From: Pseudoduganella plicata | Lineage (GTDB): Bacteria; Pseudomonadota; Gammaproteobacteria; Burkholderiales; Burkholderiaceae_D | Reading direction: 5' to 3' | Assembly: GCF_004421005.1 (NCBI RefSeq) | Contig: NZ_CP038026.1 | Coordinates: 1,116,001-1,180,000, forward strand | Length of the DNA: 64,000 bases | Part shown: piece by piece, positions 1 to 8,428 of the stretch | Layout of the letters: each line of letters starts with the position of its first letter | How positions within the stretch are numbered: position 1 is the stretch's first letter | Position numbers and translations under genes: made by a program | The notes under the pieces: generated by a model | Told to the model about the DNA's origin: nothing | Databases searched by the model: none | Seen by the model: the letters and a program-made list of their open reading frames with translations, nothing else

Positions 1-123
1 TTGCTGGGCCAGCGCACCACCCGCGGCGGTTGCTGCCGTGCCTGCGGCAAGTCCGGTGGCGACAGCACCGACAAAGCGGCGGCGCGATGGCACGATATTC
101 TCGTCCTGGTCTTTCATATCCAT
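1..123 (-). CDS. N-terminus of a Tat-exported protein (partial)
   Basis: Only the first 41 codons lie in the window; the gene continues to the left. The peptide has a twin-arginine signal: an acidic start, then SRRRFVGA, a hydrophobic Ala/Gly stretch and a likely signal peptidase site around ALAQ. A good ribosome binding site (AAGGAG) sits 8 bases before the ATG at 123; a second in-frame ATG at 117 is less well placed. The product should be exported folded to the periplasm, often the case for cofactor-binding oxidoreductases, but nothing of the mature domain is visible and no function can be given. It is divergent from the ECF41 sigma factor gene, so a link to that regulon is possible but not shown. 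Confidence 0.75.
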   Translation of the reverse strand, partial: MDMKDQDENIVPSRRRFVGAVATGLAAGTAATAAGGALAQQ

Positions 124-222
124 GGATGCACTCCTTGATGTGGTTGATTGTTGGTATGCTGCTGGTCGAGTAACTGTAGTCAAGAACGCAACAGCCTGCC
201 AACACCTTTGCCTCAGGAAAGC

Positions 223-249
223 TGTCACAACGCCGCCGGCTGCCTCGTC
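223..249 (+). promoter_or_regulatory. ECF41-type promoter of the sigma factor gene (autoregulation)
   Basis: TGTCACA at 223-229 and CGTC at 246-249 are separated by exactly 16 bases. This matches the published ECF41 promoter form TGTCACA-N16-CGTC. It ends 30 bases before the sigma factor start codon, so the gene probably drives its own transcription. The same pair recurs before the next gene. Confidence 0.85.
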
Positions 250-279
250 TAAGCCGCATCGACCACTTTCACGACCGCC

Positions 280-1146
280 ATGACCGACGACACCTTCAAC
301 GCGCTGCGCCCCCGCCTGTTTGCCATCGCCTACCGCATGCTGGGCACTCGTGCCGACGCGGAGGACGTCGTGCAGGATGCCTGGCTGCGCTGGCACGGCA
401 GCGACCGGGACGCCATCCAGTCCGCCGAAGCCTGGCTGGTGACGACCACGACACGCCTGGCCATCGACCGGCTCCGCTCGCGCCAGACGGAGCGCGAGGC
501 ATACGTTGGCTGGTGGCTGCCCGAGCCGCTGGTGGAACTGGACGAGCACACGCCGGAGCGTGCCGTGGAACTGGCCAGCGACGTCTCCGTGGCGATGCTG
601 TGGGTGCTGGAGCGTCTGGCGCCGGAGGAGCGCGCGGCGTTCCTGATGCGCCAGGTGTTCGACCAGGACTACGCCGACCTCGCCGCCACGCTGGGCAAGA
701 GCGAAGCGGCCTGTCGCCAGCTGGTGCATCGGGCGCAGGAGCGCGTGCGGCAGGAGCGCCCGCGCTTCGTCGTCTCGCGCGACACCCACCGCGACGTGCT
801 GACGGGCTTCATGCAGGCCGCCGCCAGCGGCGACCGCGCGGCAATGAAGACCTTCCTGGCCGGCGACGTGCAGTTCGTGTCCGACGGCGGCGGCAAGGTG
901 CCGTCGTTCGGCCGCATCCTGCGCGGCGCGGCCCGCATCGCGGGGCTGTACTGGTGGGTGCTGGACCAGTTCCCCGGCGCCGTCACGTATCGCCTCGTGC
1001 GCATCAATGGCGAGCCGGGGCTGCTGCGCTACGTGAACGGGGCGATCGAGTCGGCGCAGTCGTTCATTGTCGATGACGGCAAGATCGTGGCGGTGTATGT
1101 GGTGCGTAATCCGGACAAGCTGGCCAACGTTGCCGCGCTGGCGTGA
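280..1146 (+). CDS. sigJ: ECF41 / SigJ-family RNA polymerase sigma factor
   Basis: 288 residues. Sigma-70 region 2 lies at about residues 8-75 (ending in the DRLRS segment) and region 4 at about 105-160. A SnoaL-like C-terminal extension runs from about 170 to the end. Two hallmarks of the ECF41 group are present: WLPEP in the linker (residues 79-83) and NPDKL near the C-terminus (about 277-281). In this group the C-terminal domain, not a separate anti-sigma factor, controls activity. The next gene is a carboxymuconolactone-decarboxylase-like protein, the classic ECF41 partner, and both genes have ECF41-type promoters. The sigma factor class is certain by motif; the inducing signal cannot be read from sequence. 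Confidence 0.95.
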   Translation: MTDDTFNALRPRLFAIAYRMLGTRADAEDVVQDAWLRWHGSDRDAIQSAEAWLVTTTTRLAIDRLRSRQTEREAYVGWWLPEPLVELDEHTPERAVELASDVSVAMLWVLERLAPEERAAFLMRQVFDQDYADLAATLGKSEAACRQLVHRAQERVRQERPRFVVSRDTHRDVLTGFMQAAASGDRAAMKTFLAGDVQFVSDGGGKVPSFGRILRGAARIAGLYWWVLDQFPGAVTYRLVRINGEPGLLRYVNGAIESAQSFIVDDGKIVAVYVVRNPDKLANVAALA

Positions 1147-1174
1147 AGTGTTCGCGCGAAGTTTGTCCGTCCCC

Positions 1175-1201
1175 TGTCACAAGCGCCGCGCCCTCGCCGT
1201 C
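1175..1201 (+). promoter_or_regulatory. ECF41-type promoter of the AhpD-like gene
   Basis: TGTCACA at 1175-1181 and CGTC at 1198-1201 with a 16-base spacer, identical in layout to the element before the sigma factor gene. It lies just upstream of the AhpD-like coding region at 1258. Two matching sites 950 bases apart, each before one member of a known gene pair, make a chance match unlikely. Confidence 0.87.
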
Positions 1202-1257
1202 TAAAGGTCATGGCAGGCGCATGGTGCGCCCGCCGCCTTCACGACAAGAGGACCATC

Positions 1258-1722
1258 ATGACGCAAGCATCCCGTATGAATTTCTACCACTACGCTCCGC
1301 AAGCCTTCAAGGCGATGCTGAACCTGTCGAACGCCGTCAAGGAAGGCGCCATCGGCGCGCAACTGGCCGAGCTGGTATTCCTGCGCGTGTCGCAGATCAA
1401 TGGCTGCGGCGTGTGCATCGACATGCACTGGCGCGCGCTCGTCAAGGGTGGCGCCGATCCGCGCCACCTGAACACGCTGCCGGCATGGCGCGAATCGCCA
1501 TTCTTCAGCGACCGCGAACGCGCCGCGCTGAACTGGGTCGAAGCCGTCAACGCGATCCCGCATCGGGAGCCGTCTGACGCCGATTTCGCACAGCTGCAGG
1601 AGCACTTCACGGAAAACGAGATCGCGGAGCTGGGCTATGCCGTGAGCGTCATCCGCGGCTGGAACATGTTCAATGTCAGCCTGCGCAATCCGATTCCGGT
1701 GACGCCGCCGCCGGGCATGTAG
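1258..1722 (+). CDS. AhpD / carboxymuconolactone-decarboxylase-family protein
   Basis: 154 residues from the ATG at 1258, chosen because GAGG lies just before it; a longer reading from 1210 would overlap the expected transcription start. The motif CGVCIDMH gives the redox pair C50 and C53 and H57, the CxxCxxxH signature of AhpD-type peroxidase/disulfide proteins. Family members reduce peroxides or peroxiredoxins in the cytoplasm through this cysteine pair; a true decarboxylase activity is unlikely with these residues. It is the expected target of the upstream ECF41 sigma factor, suggesting a role in oxidative or related stress. Confidence 0.9.
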   Translation: MTQASRMNFYHYAPQAFKAMLNLSNAVKEGAIGAQLAELVFLRVSQINGCGVCIDMHWRALVKGGADPRHLNTLPAWRESPFFSDRERAALNWVEAVNAIPHREPSDADFAQLQEHFTENEIAELGYAVSVIRGWNMFNVSLRNPIPVTPPPGM

Positions 1723-1726
1723 TCCC

Positions 1727-2920
1727 CTAGAAAAACTGCCGCCAGTCCGCCAGCCACGCCGGCACGGCATCGACGGCCATCGGGCTGGCGATGTAATAGC
1801 CCTGCGCGTAGGTGCAGCCCAGCCCCTGCAGGAAATCCCAGTCCTCTTTCGTTTCCACGCCGACGGCGCAGGAATGCCGGTCCAGGCTGCGCGCCAGCCC
1901 CAGGTACGATTTCAGCACCGTGCCGATGGCGCGCTTCCTCGATGCGCCGTCGACGAAACTGCGGTCGATCTTCAGTTCCGAGAACGGAATGCTGGCCAGC
2001 AGCTGCAGGTTCGACCTGCCGGTGCCGTAGTCGTCGATGGCGAGACCGAAGCCCATCATGCGCAGCCGCAGCAGGCGCTCCAGGAAGTGCGGGTCGGTGG
2101 ACAGCACGGAGGACTCGGTGATCTCGAACGTGATGTAGCCAGGCAGGATGCGGTGCCGTTCCACGCAGGCCGTGATCTGCCCGATGAACTGGCTGTGCGC
2201 GAGGGTGGTGGGATCGACGTTGACGGAAAACGAGATCGGGATACCCTGGTCGTGCAGCGTGCGGCAGGCGGCAACCGACTTCTCGATCATGCTCCAGTCG
2301 AGAAAATCGATGCGCCCGTTCGTCGCCAGGACGGGAACGAACGCCGATGGCCCCAGCACGCCGTGCTGCGGGTGGCGCCAGCGCGCGAACATTTCCAGGC
2401 CCTTGACCTGGCCCGTCTCCAGTTCGATCTTGGGCTGGAAGAACGGATCGAACTCGCGCGCCTGCAGGCCGCGGCCCACTTCGGCAAACGTAAACTCCGG
2501 ATGCGCGGCTGTCGCGGCCGGAGCGCCCGGCGGCGTATAGTGACCGATCAGCTTTTCCAGCCGGCCCACGGTGGCCGGTTTCGCGGTCGTGCCCAGCACG
2601 TCCACGCCATAGGCCAGTGCCATCGTCTCGACGGAAAACAGGATGTCGCCGCTCTGCGCGCCGACGACGATCAAGCCCGCGCGGCAGCCCGCTTCGGCCA
2701 GCCGGCGGATCAGCTCCAGGCCATCCATCCCCGGCAGTGCCAGGTCGATGACGGCAATGTCGATGGGGGGCGCCGCGCCATTGACCGCCAGCAGCGCCGC
2801 GTGGCCGTCCGGGACGGTGTGGATGTGCTGTGCGCCAAGGCTGCGCAGCAACCCAGCCAGCAGCTCGCGCTGCACGGCTTGCGCTTCGGCGACGAGAAAC
2901 TGCAGTGTTCCGATCTCCAT
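1727..2920 (-). CDS. Response-regulator receiver (REC) plus EAL domain protein
   Basis: 397 residues from the ATG at 2920, which has GGAG about 9 bases upstream. Residues 1-125 form a receiver domain with the phospho-acceptor in VIDLALPGMDG and the conserved Lys in TAKP. The rest is an EAL domain for cyclic-di-GMP binding or hydrolysis: GLEMFARW in place of the usual EALLRW, then SVNVDPTTL, FEITES, IDDYGTG, LKIDRSFV and a final QGYY. The Glu of EAL, the Asn, the TES Glu, the Asp pair and the Lys are kept, but the usual AEGVET reads AVGVET. Hydrolysis is therefore plausible but not assured. It is the last gene of the long minus-strand block, 31 bases after the methyltransferase gene. Confidence 0.9.
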   Translation of the reverse strand: MEIGTLQFLVAEAQAVQRELLAGLLRSLGAQHIHTVPDGHAALLAVNGAAPPIDIAVIDLALPGMDGLELIRRLAEAGCRAGLIVVGAQSGDILFSVETMALAYGVDVLGTTAKPATVGRLEKLIGHYTPPGAPAATAAHPEFTFAEVGRGLQAREFDPFFQPKIELETGQVKGLEMFARWRHPQHGVLGPSAFVPVLATNGRIDFLDWSMIEKSVAACRTLHDQGIPISFSVNVDPTTLAHSQFIGQITACVERHRILPGYITFEITESSVLSTDPHFLERLLRLRMMGFGLAIDDYGTGRSNLQLLASIPFSELKIDRSFVDGASRKRAIGTVLKSYLGLARSLDRHSCAVGVETKEDWDFLQGLGCTYAQGYYIASPMAVDAVPAWLADWRQFF

Positions 2921-2951
2921 CCGCGCTCCCGGGCCGTTGATGTTGGACTGC

Positions 2952-3737
2952 TCAGTCCAGATTCTGCCTGACCTGCTCGAAAAAGCAAACCGCCGCACAG
3001 GCGGCGACGTTGAGCGACTCCACTTCGCCCAGGTGCGGGATGACGACCTGGTGGCGTGCAAGGCCCAGCAGCTCGTCCGAGACGCCCTGCCCTTCGTGGC
3101 CGAACACCCACGCGACGGGCCGTTTCAGGTCGACGTCGTACAGCCGCTGGCGCGCATAGCCGCTAGTTGCCAGCGTGGCGATCGGCGCATCCGCCAGCAG
3201 CGGCGCCAGGTCCACATTCTCGAAGATGTCCAGCACGAAGTGGGCGCCCATCGCGGCGCGCAGCACCTTGGGCGACCAGCAGAACGCCGTACCGGGGCTG
3301 CAATAGACTTCGCCGATACCGGCGGCTGCGGCGCTGCGCAGGATCGAGCCGACATTGCCCGGGTCCTGCACGTTATCGAGCAGCACGGCGTTGACCGACA
3401 GCGCAGCGGGCGTAGCCCGTTGCGGCGTCTCGACGAGGAACATGATGCCGACGCCGTGTTCGACCTGGCTCAGTGCCGCGTACAGCGCATCGGGAAAGCA
3501 CAGCACGTGCGCATGTTCGCCTTCCAGGCGCGCGACGATGGCGGCGACTTCGCCGTTCTGCATCGCGCCTTCGCTGACGATGCATTGCTCCGGATGACCG
3601 CGCAGCTGCAGCCACGTCTCGCACAGGTGCACGCCGTCGAGCAGCGTGCGGCCGGCCTTGCGGCGCGCCTGCGAGCTGGTGGCCAGGTGCTTCAGGTCCT
3701 TGTATTGCGCGTTGTCGCGCGAGGTGATGATTTTCAA
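2952..3737 (-). CDS. TrmH/SpoU-family RNA methyltransferase
   Basis: 261 residues. The N-terminal part is a substrate-binding domain (the SRDNAQYKDLKHLA type found in 23S rRNA methylases). The C-terminal SPOUT domain has the three family motifs: NPGNVGSILRSA (motif 1), VFGHEGQGVSDELL (motif 2) and IPHLGEVESLNVAACAA (motif 3, the knotted SAM site). It should transfer a methyl group from SAM to a ribose 2'-OH in rRNA or tRNA. The exact nucleotide cannot be told from sequence, so no symbol is given. It lies 13 bases after rnhB and is probably co-transcribed with it. Confidence 0.92.
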   Translation of the reverse strand: MKIITSRDNAQYKDLKHLATSSQARRKAGRTLLDGVHLCETWLQLRGHPEQCIVSEGAMQNGEVAAIVARLEGEHAHVLCFPDALYAALSQVEHGVGIMFLVETPQRATPAALSVNAVLLDNVQDPGNVGSILRSAAAAGIGEVYCSPGTAFCWSPKVLRAAMGAHFVLDIFENVDLAPLLADAPIATLATSGYARQRLYDVDLKRPVAWVFGHEGQGVSDELLGLARHQVVIPHLGEVESLNVAACAAVCFFEQVRQNLD

Positions 3738-3750
3738 AGTCTGCTTTTCT

Positions 3751-4371
3751 TCAGAACGCCAGCTCGATCAGCTCGCGCACGGGCGCGAACGAGCGGCGGT
3801 GCACGGGCGAGACGCCATGGGTCTTCAGCGCCGCCAGGTGCTGCGCCGTGCCGTAGCCCTTGTGCTGGTCGAAGCCGTACTGGGGATATTTCCTGTGGAG
3901 CTTGCGCAACGCGTCATCGCGCGCCGTCTTCGCCAGGATCGACGCGGCGGAGATCGACTCGATCTTGTCGTCGCCATCGATAATGGCGATCGTCTGGATC
4001 CGCATCACGGGGCACTTGTTCCCGTCGATCAGGGCCAGCGTGGGGATCGTCTCGAGCGCATGCACGGCCCGTTTCATCGCCAGCAAGGAGGCCTGCAGGA
4101 TATTGAGCTTGTCGATTTCCGCCTCGGACGCCTTGGCGATGGCCCAGGCGATGCAGTCGCGCTTGATGAGCGGCGCCAGCTCCTCGCGGCGCGCCTCCGT
4201 CAGCTTCTTGGAATCGCGCAGGCCGTCGATGGGCCGCTCGCGGTGCAGGATGACGGCGGCCGCGTACACGGGGCCTGCCAGCGGGCCGCGCCCGGCTTCA
4301 TCCACGCCGCAGATGACTTCATCGAGGGAGTACGGCAAGTCGTCGAACAGGCCAGTCTGCATGGTATTCAT
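3751..4371 (-). CDS. rnhB: Ribonuclease HII
   Basis: 206 residues from the ATG at 4371, which overlaps the lpxB stop codon as ATGA, so translation is probably coupled. Catalytic acidic residues lie in [14 protein letters not shown], with DSKKL, LIDGN and [12 protein letters not shown] completing the family pattern. The enzyme cuts the RNA strand of RNA-DNA hybrids and removes misincorporated ribonucleotides from DNA. The lpxB-rnhB order is the normal one in proteobacteria. A longer upstream reading would lie inside lpxB and is not needed. Confidence 0.96.
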   Translation of the reverse strand: MNTMQTGLFDDLPYSLDEVICGVDEAGRGPLAGPVYAAAVILHRERPIDGLRDSKKLTEARREELAPLIKRDCIAWAIAKASEAEIDKLNILQASLLAMKRAVHALETIPTLALIDGNKCPVMRIQTIAIIDGDDKIESISAASILAKTARDDALRKLHRKYPQYGFDQHKGYGTAQHLAALKTHGVSPVHRRSFAPVRELIELAF

Positions 4372-5531
4372 CGGTTTGCGATCACTTTCATCACGGCCGC
4401 GGCACTTTCCTCCGCGCTGTTGCGCAGCAGGCTGTGGTGCATGTCGGTAAAGCGCTGTACCAGCTGCAGCCGGTGCGGCACATCCGTCAGCTGCTGCCAC
4501 ATCGCGTCCGCCAGCGCCTGCGGGCTGGCGTGGTGCTGCAACAGCTCGGGCACAAGGAACTCCCGCGCCAGGATATTGGGCAGGCCGATCCACGGCTGGT
4601 AACCCATATGGCGCATGATCTCCCACGATGCACGCATCATTTTATACGCAATGACCATCGGCTTCTTGAACAGCGCCACTTCCAGCGACGCCGTGCCGGA
4701 TGCGACCAGCACCGCGTCGGCGGCGCAGATGGCGGCGTGGCTCTGCCCGTCCAGCAGCTGCAGCGGCACGTCCTGCAGTCCGGCACCTGCGACCAGCTCG
4801 CGGAAATACGCCTTCTGCCTGTCGCCCGCCATCGGCACGAGGACGCGCAGCGAGCGGTCGCGCGCCTGCAGCAGCTTCACCGCCTCGACGAACGCTACCG
4901 TGTTGTACTTCAGTTCCCCCATGCGGCTGCCCGGCATCATCGTGACGACGTTGGCATCCTCGGGCACGCCCAGCGTACGCCGGGCGGCGGCCGTATCGGG
5001 CGCCAGCGGAATCACTTCCGCCAGCGGATGGCCGACATAGGTGACGGGCACGCCGGCCTTTTCGTAGATCGGCGCTTCGAACGGGAACACCACCAGCATG
5101 TGCGACACGGAGCGGACGATCTTCTTGATGCGCCCGCCCCGCCAGGCCCAGATCTGCGGGCCGATGTAGTGCATCGTGGGGATGCCGGCATCCCTCAGCT
5201 GCGCTTCCAGCCCCAGATTGAAGCCCGGGTAGTCGGCGCCGATGAAGACGGCCGGCCGCTCGGCGATCAGGCGGTCGCGCAGCGTGTTCTGGATGCGTTT
5301 CAGTTCGCGGTAGCGGGGAATGACTTCGAACAGCCCGCGCACCGTCATCGTTTCGATGGGCCAGTGCGACTCGAAGCCTTGCGCGATCATCTGCGGCCCG
5401 CCGATGCCGTGAAAACGGGCATGCGGCAGGTGCGTGCGCAGGCCGGAGAGCAGGCGGCTTGCAAGCATGTCTCCGGACGGCTCGCCGGCGACAACGGCAA
5501 TCGATGGGGCAGAATCAGCGGACGATGCCAC
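4368..5531 (-). CDS. lpxB: Lipid-A-disaccharide synthase
   Basis: 387 residues if started at GTG 5531, close to the 382 of the E. coli enzyme; no in-frame ATG fits, and the start overlaps the end of lpxA by 17 bases. The N-terminus [11 protein letters not shown] is the family signature, followed by [21 protein letters not shown] and [11 protein letters not shown]. It joins UDP-2,3-diacylglucosamine to lipid X to form the lipid A disaccharide at the inner membrane surface. The gene follows lpxA and overlaps rnhB by 4 bases. Function is certain; the exact start is not. Confidence 0.95.
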   Translation of the reverse strand: MASSADSAPSIAVVAGEPSGDMLASRLLSGLRTHLPHARFHGIGGPQMIAQGFESHWPIETMTVRGLFEVIPRYRELKRIQNTLRDRLIAERPAVFIGADYPGFNLGLEAQLRDAGIPTMHYIGPQIWAWRGGRIKKIVRSVSHMLVVFPFEAPIYEKAGVPVTYVGHPLAEVIPLAPDTAAARRTLGVPEDANVVTMMPGSRMGELKYNTVAFVEAVKLLQARDRSLRVLVPMAGDRQKAYFRELVAGAGLQDVPLQLLDGQSHAAICAADAVLVASGTASLEVALFKKPMVIAYKMMRASWEIMRHMGYQPWIGLPNILAREFLVPELLQHHASPQALADAMWQQLTDVPHRLQLVQRFTDMHHSLLRNSAEESAAAVMKVIANR

Positions 5532-6303
5532 GGCTGGCCGTATCGAGGAACGTGCGGAATGCGCGCAGGTGTTCGGCCGCATCGGGGGTGCCGTTCTCCT
5601 GCTCCTGCAGGGCGGCCTTGGCTTCTTCCAGCGTCAGGCCCGAGCGGTACAGCGTCTTGTACGCGGCGCGCAGGGCGTTGATCTGCTCGCGCGTGAAGCC
5701 GCGCCGTTTCAGGCCTTCGATATTGATGCCGTGCGCCTGCGCCGGATTGCCGTTCAGGAGGACGAACGGCGGCACGTCCTGCGTCAGGCTGGTGCTCATG
5801 CCGACGAACGCGTGCGCGCCGATCTTGCAGAACTGGTGCACGTTGGCGTAGCCGCTCATGATGACCCAGTCGCCGATCTCCACGTGCCCCGCCATCTGCG
5901 CGTTGTTCGAGAAGATCGTGTTGTTGCCGACCACGCAGTCGTGCGCCAGGTGGACGTAGGCCGAGATCCAGTTGTCGTTGCCCAGTTTCGTCACGCCCTT
6001 GTCCTGCACCGTACCCAGGTTGAACGTGCAGAACTCGCGCACCGTGTTGCGGTCGCCCACTTCCAGCCGGGTCGGTTCGCCGTTCCACTTCTTGTCCTGC
6101 GGCGGTGCGCCGATGGACGAGAACTGGAAGAACTTGTTGTCGCAGCCGATCGTCGTGTGGCCTTCGATGACGACGTGCGGGCCGACCCAGGTACGGTCGC
6201 CGATGACGACGTCCGGACCCACGATCGAATAGGCGCCGATCTCCACGCCCTCGCCCAGCTGCGCCTTCGGATCGACGATCGCGGTTGGATGGATGGTAGC
6301 CAT
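5515..6303 (-). CDS. lpxA: UDP-N-acetylglucosamine O-acyltransferase
   Basis: 262 residues, the usual length. It begins MATIHPTAIVDPKAQLG and carries hexapeptide repeats of the left-handed beta helix for about 190 residues, with the catalytic His in VHLAHDCVVG, then a helical C-terminal domain. It performs the first step of lipid A synthesis, moving a hydroxyacyl chain from acyl carrier protein to UDP-GlcNAc. It sits 16 bases after fabZ, which supplies the other fate of the same hydroxyacyl pool. Confidence 0.97.
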   Translation of the reverse strand: MATIHPTAIVDPKAQLGEGVEIGAYSIVGPDVVIGDRTWVGPHVVIEGHTTIGCDNKFFQFSSIGAPPQDKKWNGEPTRLEVGDRNTVREFCTFNLGTVQDKGVTKLGNDNWISAYVHLAHDCVVGNNTIFSNNAQMAGHVEIGDWVIMSGYANVHQFCKIGAHAFVGMSTSLTQDVPPFVLLNGNPAQAHGINIEGLKRRGFTREQINALRAAYKTLYRSGLTLEEAKAALQEQENGTPDAAEHLRAFRTFLDTASRGIVR

Positions 6304-6319
6304 GGTGTCTCCCGGCGCT

Positions 6320-6787
6320 TTAAGCTTCGGCCGTGTTACGGATGGTGCACATCAGCTCACCCTCGAGCGCGAGCTGGCCGTCGACGGTGCCCACGGCCTT
6401 GTACTTCCAGATACCGCGCGCCACGCGCAGGATCTCGACGTCCATCCTGAGCTGGTCACCCGGCACGACGGGACGCTTGAAGCGGGCATTGTCGATGCCG
6501 ACGAAGTAGACCACCGAGTTCTCGTCCGGTTTCACGTTCATCGTCAGGAACGACAGGATCGCGGCGGTCTGCGCCAGCGCTTCGATCATCAGCACGCCCG
6601 GCATGACCGGCTTGTGCGGGAAGTGACCGTTGAAGAATTCCTCGTTGGCGGTCACGTTCTTGATGGCGGTGATCGTCTTGTGCGCTTCCCAGGTCAGCAC
6701 CCGGTCCACCAGCAGCATCGGGTAGCGGTGCGGCAGCAGTTCCTTGATCTGGTTGATGTCAAGCGTCTTGTTTTCTGCAGTGGTCAT
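6320..6787 (-). CDS. fabZ: 3-hydroxyacyl-ACP dehydratase
   Basis: 155 residues from the ATG at 6787, which overlaps the lpxD stop as ATGA. The hot-dog fold motifs are clear: [14 protein letters not shown], the catalytic His in [11 protein letters not shown] and the catalytic Glu in LMIEALAQ. It removes water from 3-hydroxyacyl-ACP in fatty acid elongation. Placement between lpxD and lpxA is standard and couples fatty acid and lipid A synthesis. Confidence 0.97.
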   Translation of the reverse strand: MTTAENKTLDINQIKELLPHRYPMLLVDRVLTWEAHKTITAIKNVTANEEFFNGHFPHKPVMPGVLMIEALAQTAAILSFLTMNVKPDENSVVYFVGIDNARFKRPVVPGDQLRMDVEILRVARGIWKYKAVGTVDGQLALEGELMCTIRNTAEA

Positions 6788-7851
6788 GATTGCTCGTGTT
6801 TCTCGTTTTGTATTGTTATGGTTTTGATGGTCTTTTCCAGGGCCCGGATCTTCTCGCGCATCGTGGACAGGTTGCGCACGATGGCGGCCGACTTCTCCCA
6901 GTCGGCGTTTTTCGCCAGCGGATAGAAGCCCGTGTACTGGCCCGGCTCGAGGATGGAGCGGGACACCATGCTGCCCGACGACACGTGTACCTTGTCGACG
7001 ATCGTCAGGTGCCCCAGCACCATCGCGGCGCCGCCGAACGTGCAGTACTTGCCGATTTTCGCGCTGCCCGCCACGCCGACGCAGCCGGCCATGGCCGTGT
7101 GCGCGCCGATATGGCAGTTGTGGCCGATCTGGATCTGGTTGTCCAGCTTGACGCCGTCCTCGATGATCGTGTCGGCCAGTGCGCCGCGGTCGATCGTGGT
7201 GGAGGCGCCGATATCGACATCGTCGCCGATGACGACGCGGCCCGTCTGCGGAATGCGCACGTAGACGCCGCCCTCGTTGGCAAAGCCGAAACCGTCCGTG
7301 CCGATGACGGCGCCGGAATGGACGATGCCGCGCGCGCCGATGACGCAGCGCGCGTGGAACGTCACGTTGGCGAAGAAGTGCGTATTCTCGCCGATGACGG
7401 CCGCGCGGCCGACATAGCAGCCGGCGTCGATGCGCACGCCGGGCTTGATTACGGCATCGGCCTCCACCGTCACGTTGGCGCCGATATGCGCCGTCGGGTC
7501 GATGCTGGCACTCGGGTCCACCACGGCGCTCGGATGGATGCCGGGCGCCGGCACATACGCGGTCAGCGACTCGAACCACTGGGCCGCATGCGCAAAATAC
7601 GCGTACGGGTTGGGCGTGACGATGCGCGCGCCCGTGTAGGTCTGGGCGACCAGCGCGTCGTCGTTGGGGGATACGATCAGCGCAGCGGCGCGGCTTTGCC
7701 CGGCCTGTGCGCGAAACTTGCTATTGGTGAGAAAGCTGATATGTGAAACGCCGGCGTCCGTCAATGGCGCGATCCCGGACACTTGCGTGTTCGGGTCGCC
7801 GATCAACTGCCCGCCCAAACGCTCGACCAGTTCTCCTAGTCGAAGGCCCAT
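6784..7851 (-). CDS. lpxD: UDP-3-O-(3-hydroxyacyl)glucosamine N-acyltransferase
   Basis: 355 residues from the ATG at 7851 (GGA a few bases upstream). A TTG at 7863 would add four residues and cannot be excluded. An N-terminal uridine-binding domain is followed by many hexapeptide repeats ([20 protein letters not shown] and similar) with the catalytic His region [12 protein letters not shown]. It adds the N-linked hydroxyacyl chain in the third step of lipid A synthesis. It lies between skp and fabZ in the usual order. Confidence 0.96.
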   Translation of the reverse strand: MGLRLGELVERLGGQLIGDPNTQVSGIAPLTDAGVSHISFLTNSKFRAQAGQSRAAALIVSPNDDALVAQTYTGARIVTPNPYAYFAHAAQWFESLTAYVPAPGIHPSAVVDPSASIDPTAHIGANVTVEADAVIKPGVRIDAGCYVGRAAVIGENTHFFANVTFHARCVIGARGIVHSGAVIGTDGFGFANEGGVYVRIPQTGRVVIGDDVDIGASTTIDRGALADTIIEDGVKLDNQIQIGHNCHIGAHTAMAGCVGVAGSAKIGKYCTFGGAAMVLGHLTIVDKVHVSSGSMVSRSILEPGQYTGFYPLAKNADWEKSAAIVRNLSTMREKIRALEKTIKTITIQNEKHEQS

Positions 7852-7868
7852 CGGGTGATCCAATCTGA

Positions 7869-8390
7869 TTATTTATCCTTGTCCAGCTCGTCCAGCACCT
7901 TCTTGGTGATGTCGATGCGGGGGCTGGCCCAGACGGCATCCTGCAGCACGATGTCGTAGCCTTCCGTTTCGGCCAGCTTCTTGATGATCCGCGTCGCCCG
8001 TTCGGCGATGGCGGCGCGCTCCTCGTTGCTGCGCTGGTTGACGTCCTCGCGGAACTCGCGCTGGCGGCGCTGGAACTCCTTGTCCAGCTCCACCACCTCG
8101 CGCTGGCGCTTGCCGCGGTCAAGCTCGTTCAACGACGGCAGATCCTTCTCCAGCTTGTCGGAAGCATCCTTCAGGCGCTGCGCCAGGTCCTTGACGGCCT
8201 GCTCGCGCTTGGAAAACTCTTCCTGCAGTTTTTTCGTGGCCAGCATGGCCAGCTTCGATTCATTGTAGATGCGCTCGGGGCTCAGCCACGCAATGCGGGA
8301 GGACTGCGCTTGCGCGGGCGCCAGCATGAGGCAACCCAGCGCCGATGCGGCAACGAACGTGCCCAGCTTCGCGGATGCAGTCTTCAACAT
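7869..8390 (-). CDS. skp: Periplasmic chaperone Skp/OmpH
   Basis: 173 residues. A Sec signal peptide (MLKTASAKLGTFVAAS, cleaved near AQAQS) leads into a charged coiled-coil protein with LSPERIYNES at the start of the mature chain and long Lys/Glu-rich helices. Skp forms a trimeric jellyfish-shaped chaperone that carries unfolded outer-membrane proteins across the periplasm to the BAM complex. It follows bamA by 38 bases, the usual partner gene. Confidence 0.94.
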   Translation of the reverse strand: MLKTASAKLGTFVAASALGCLMLAPAQAQSSRIAWLSPERIYNESKLAMLATKKLQEEFSKREQAVKDLAQRLKDASDKLEKDLPSLNELDRGKRQREVVELDKEFQRRQREFREDVNQRSNEERAAIAERATRIIKKLAETEGYDIVLQDAVWASPRIDITKKVLDELDKDK

Positions 8391-8428
8391 GATTCTCCTA
8401 TAACTTGTGCCGTCACGCCTGCGGCTCT

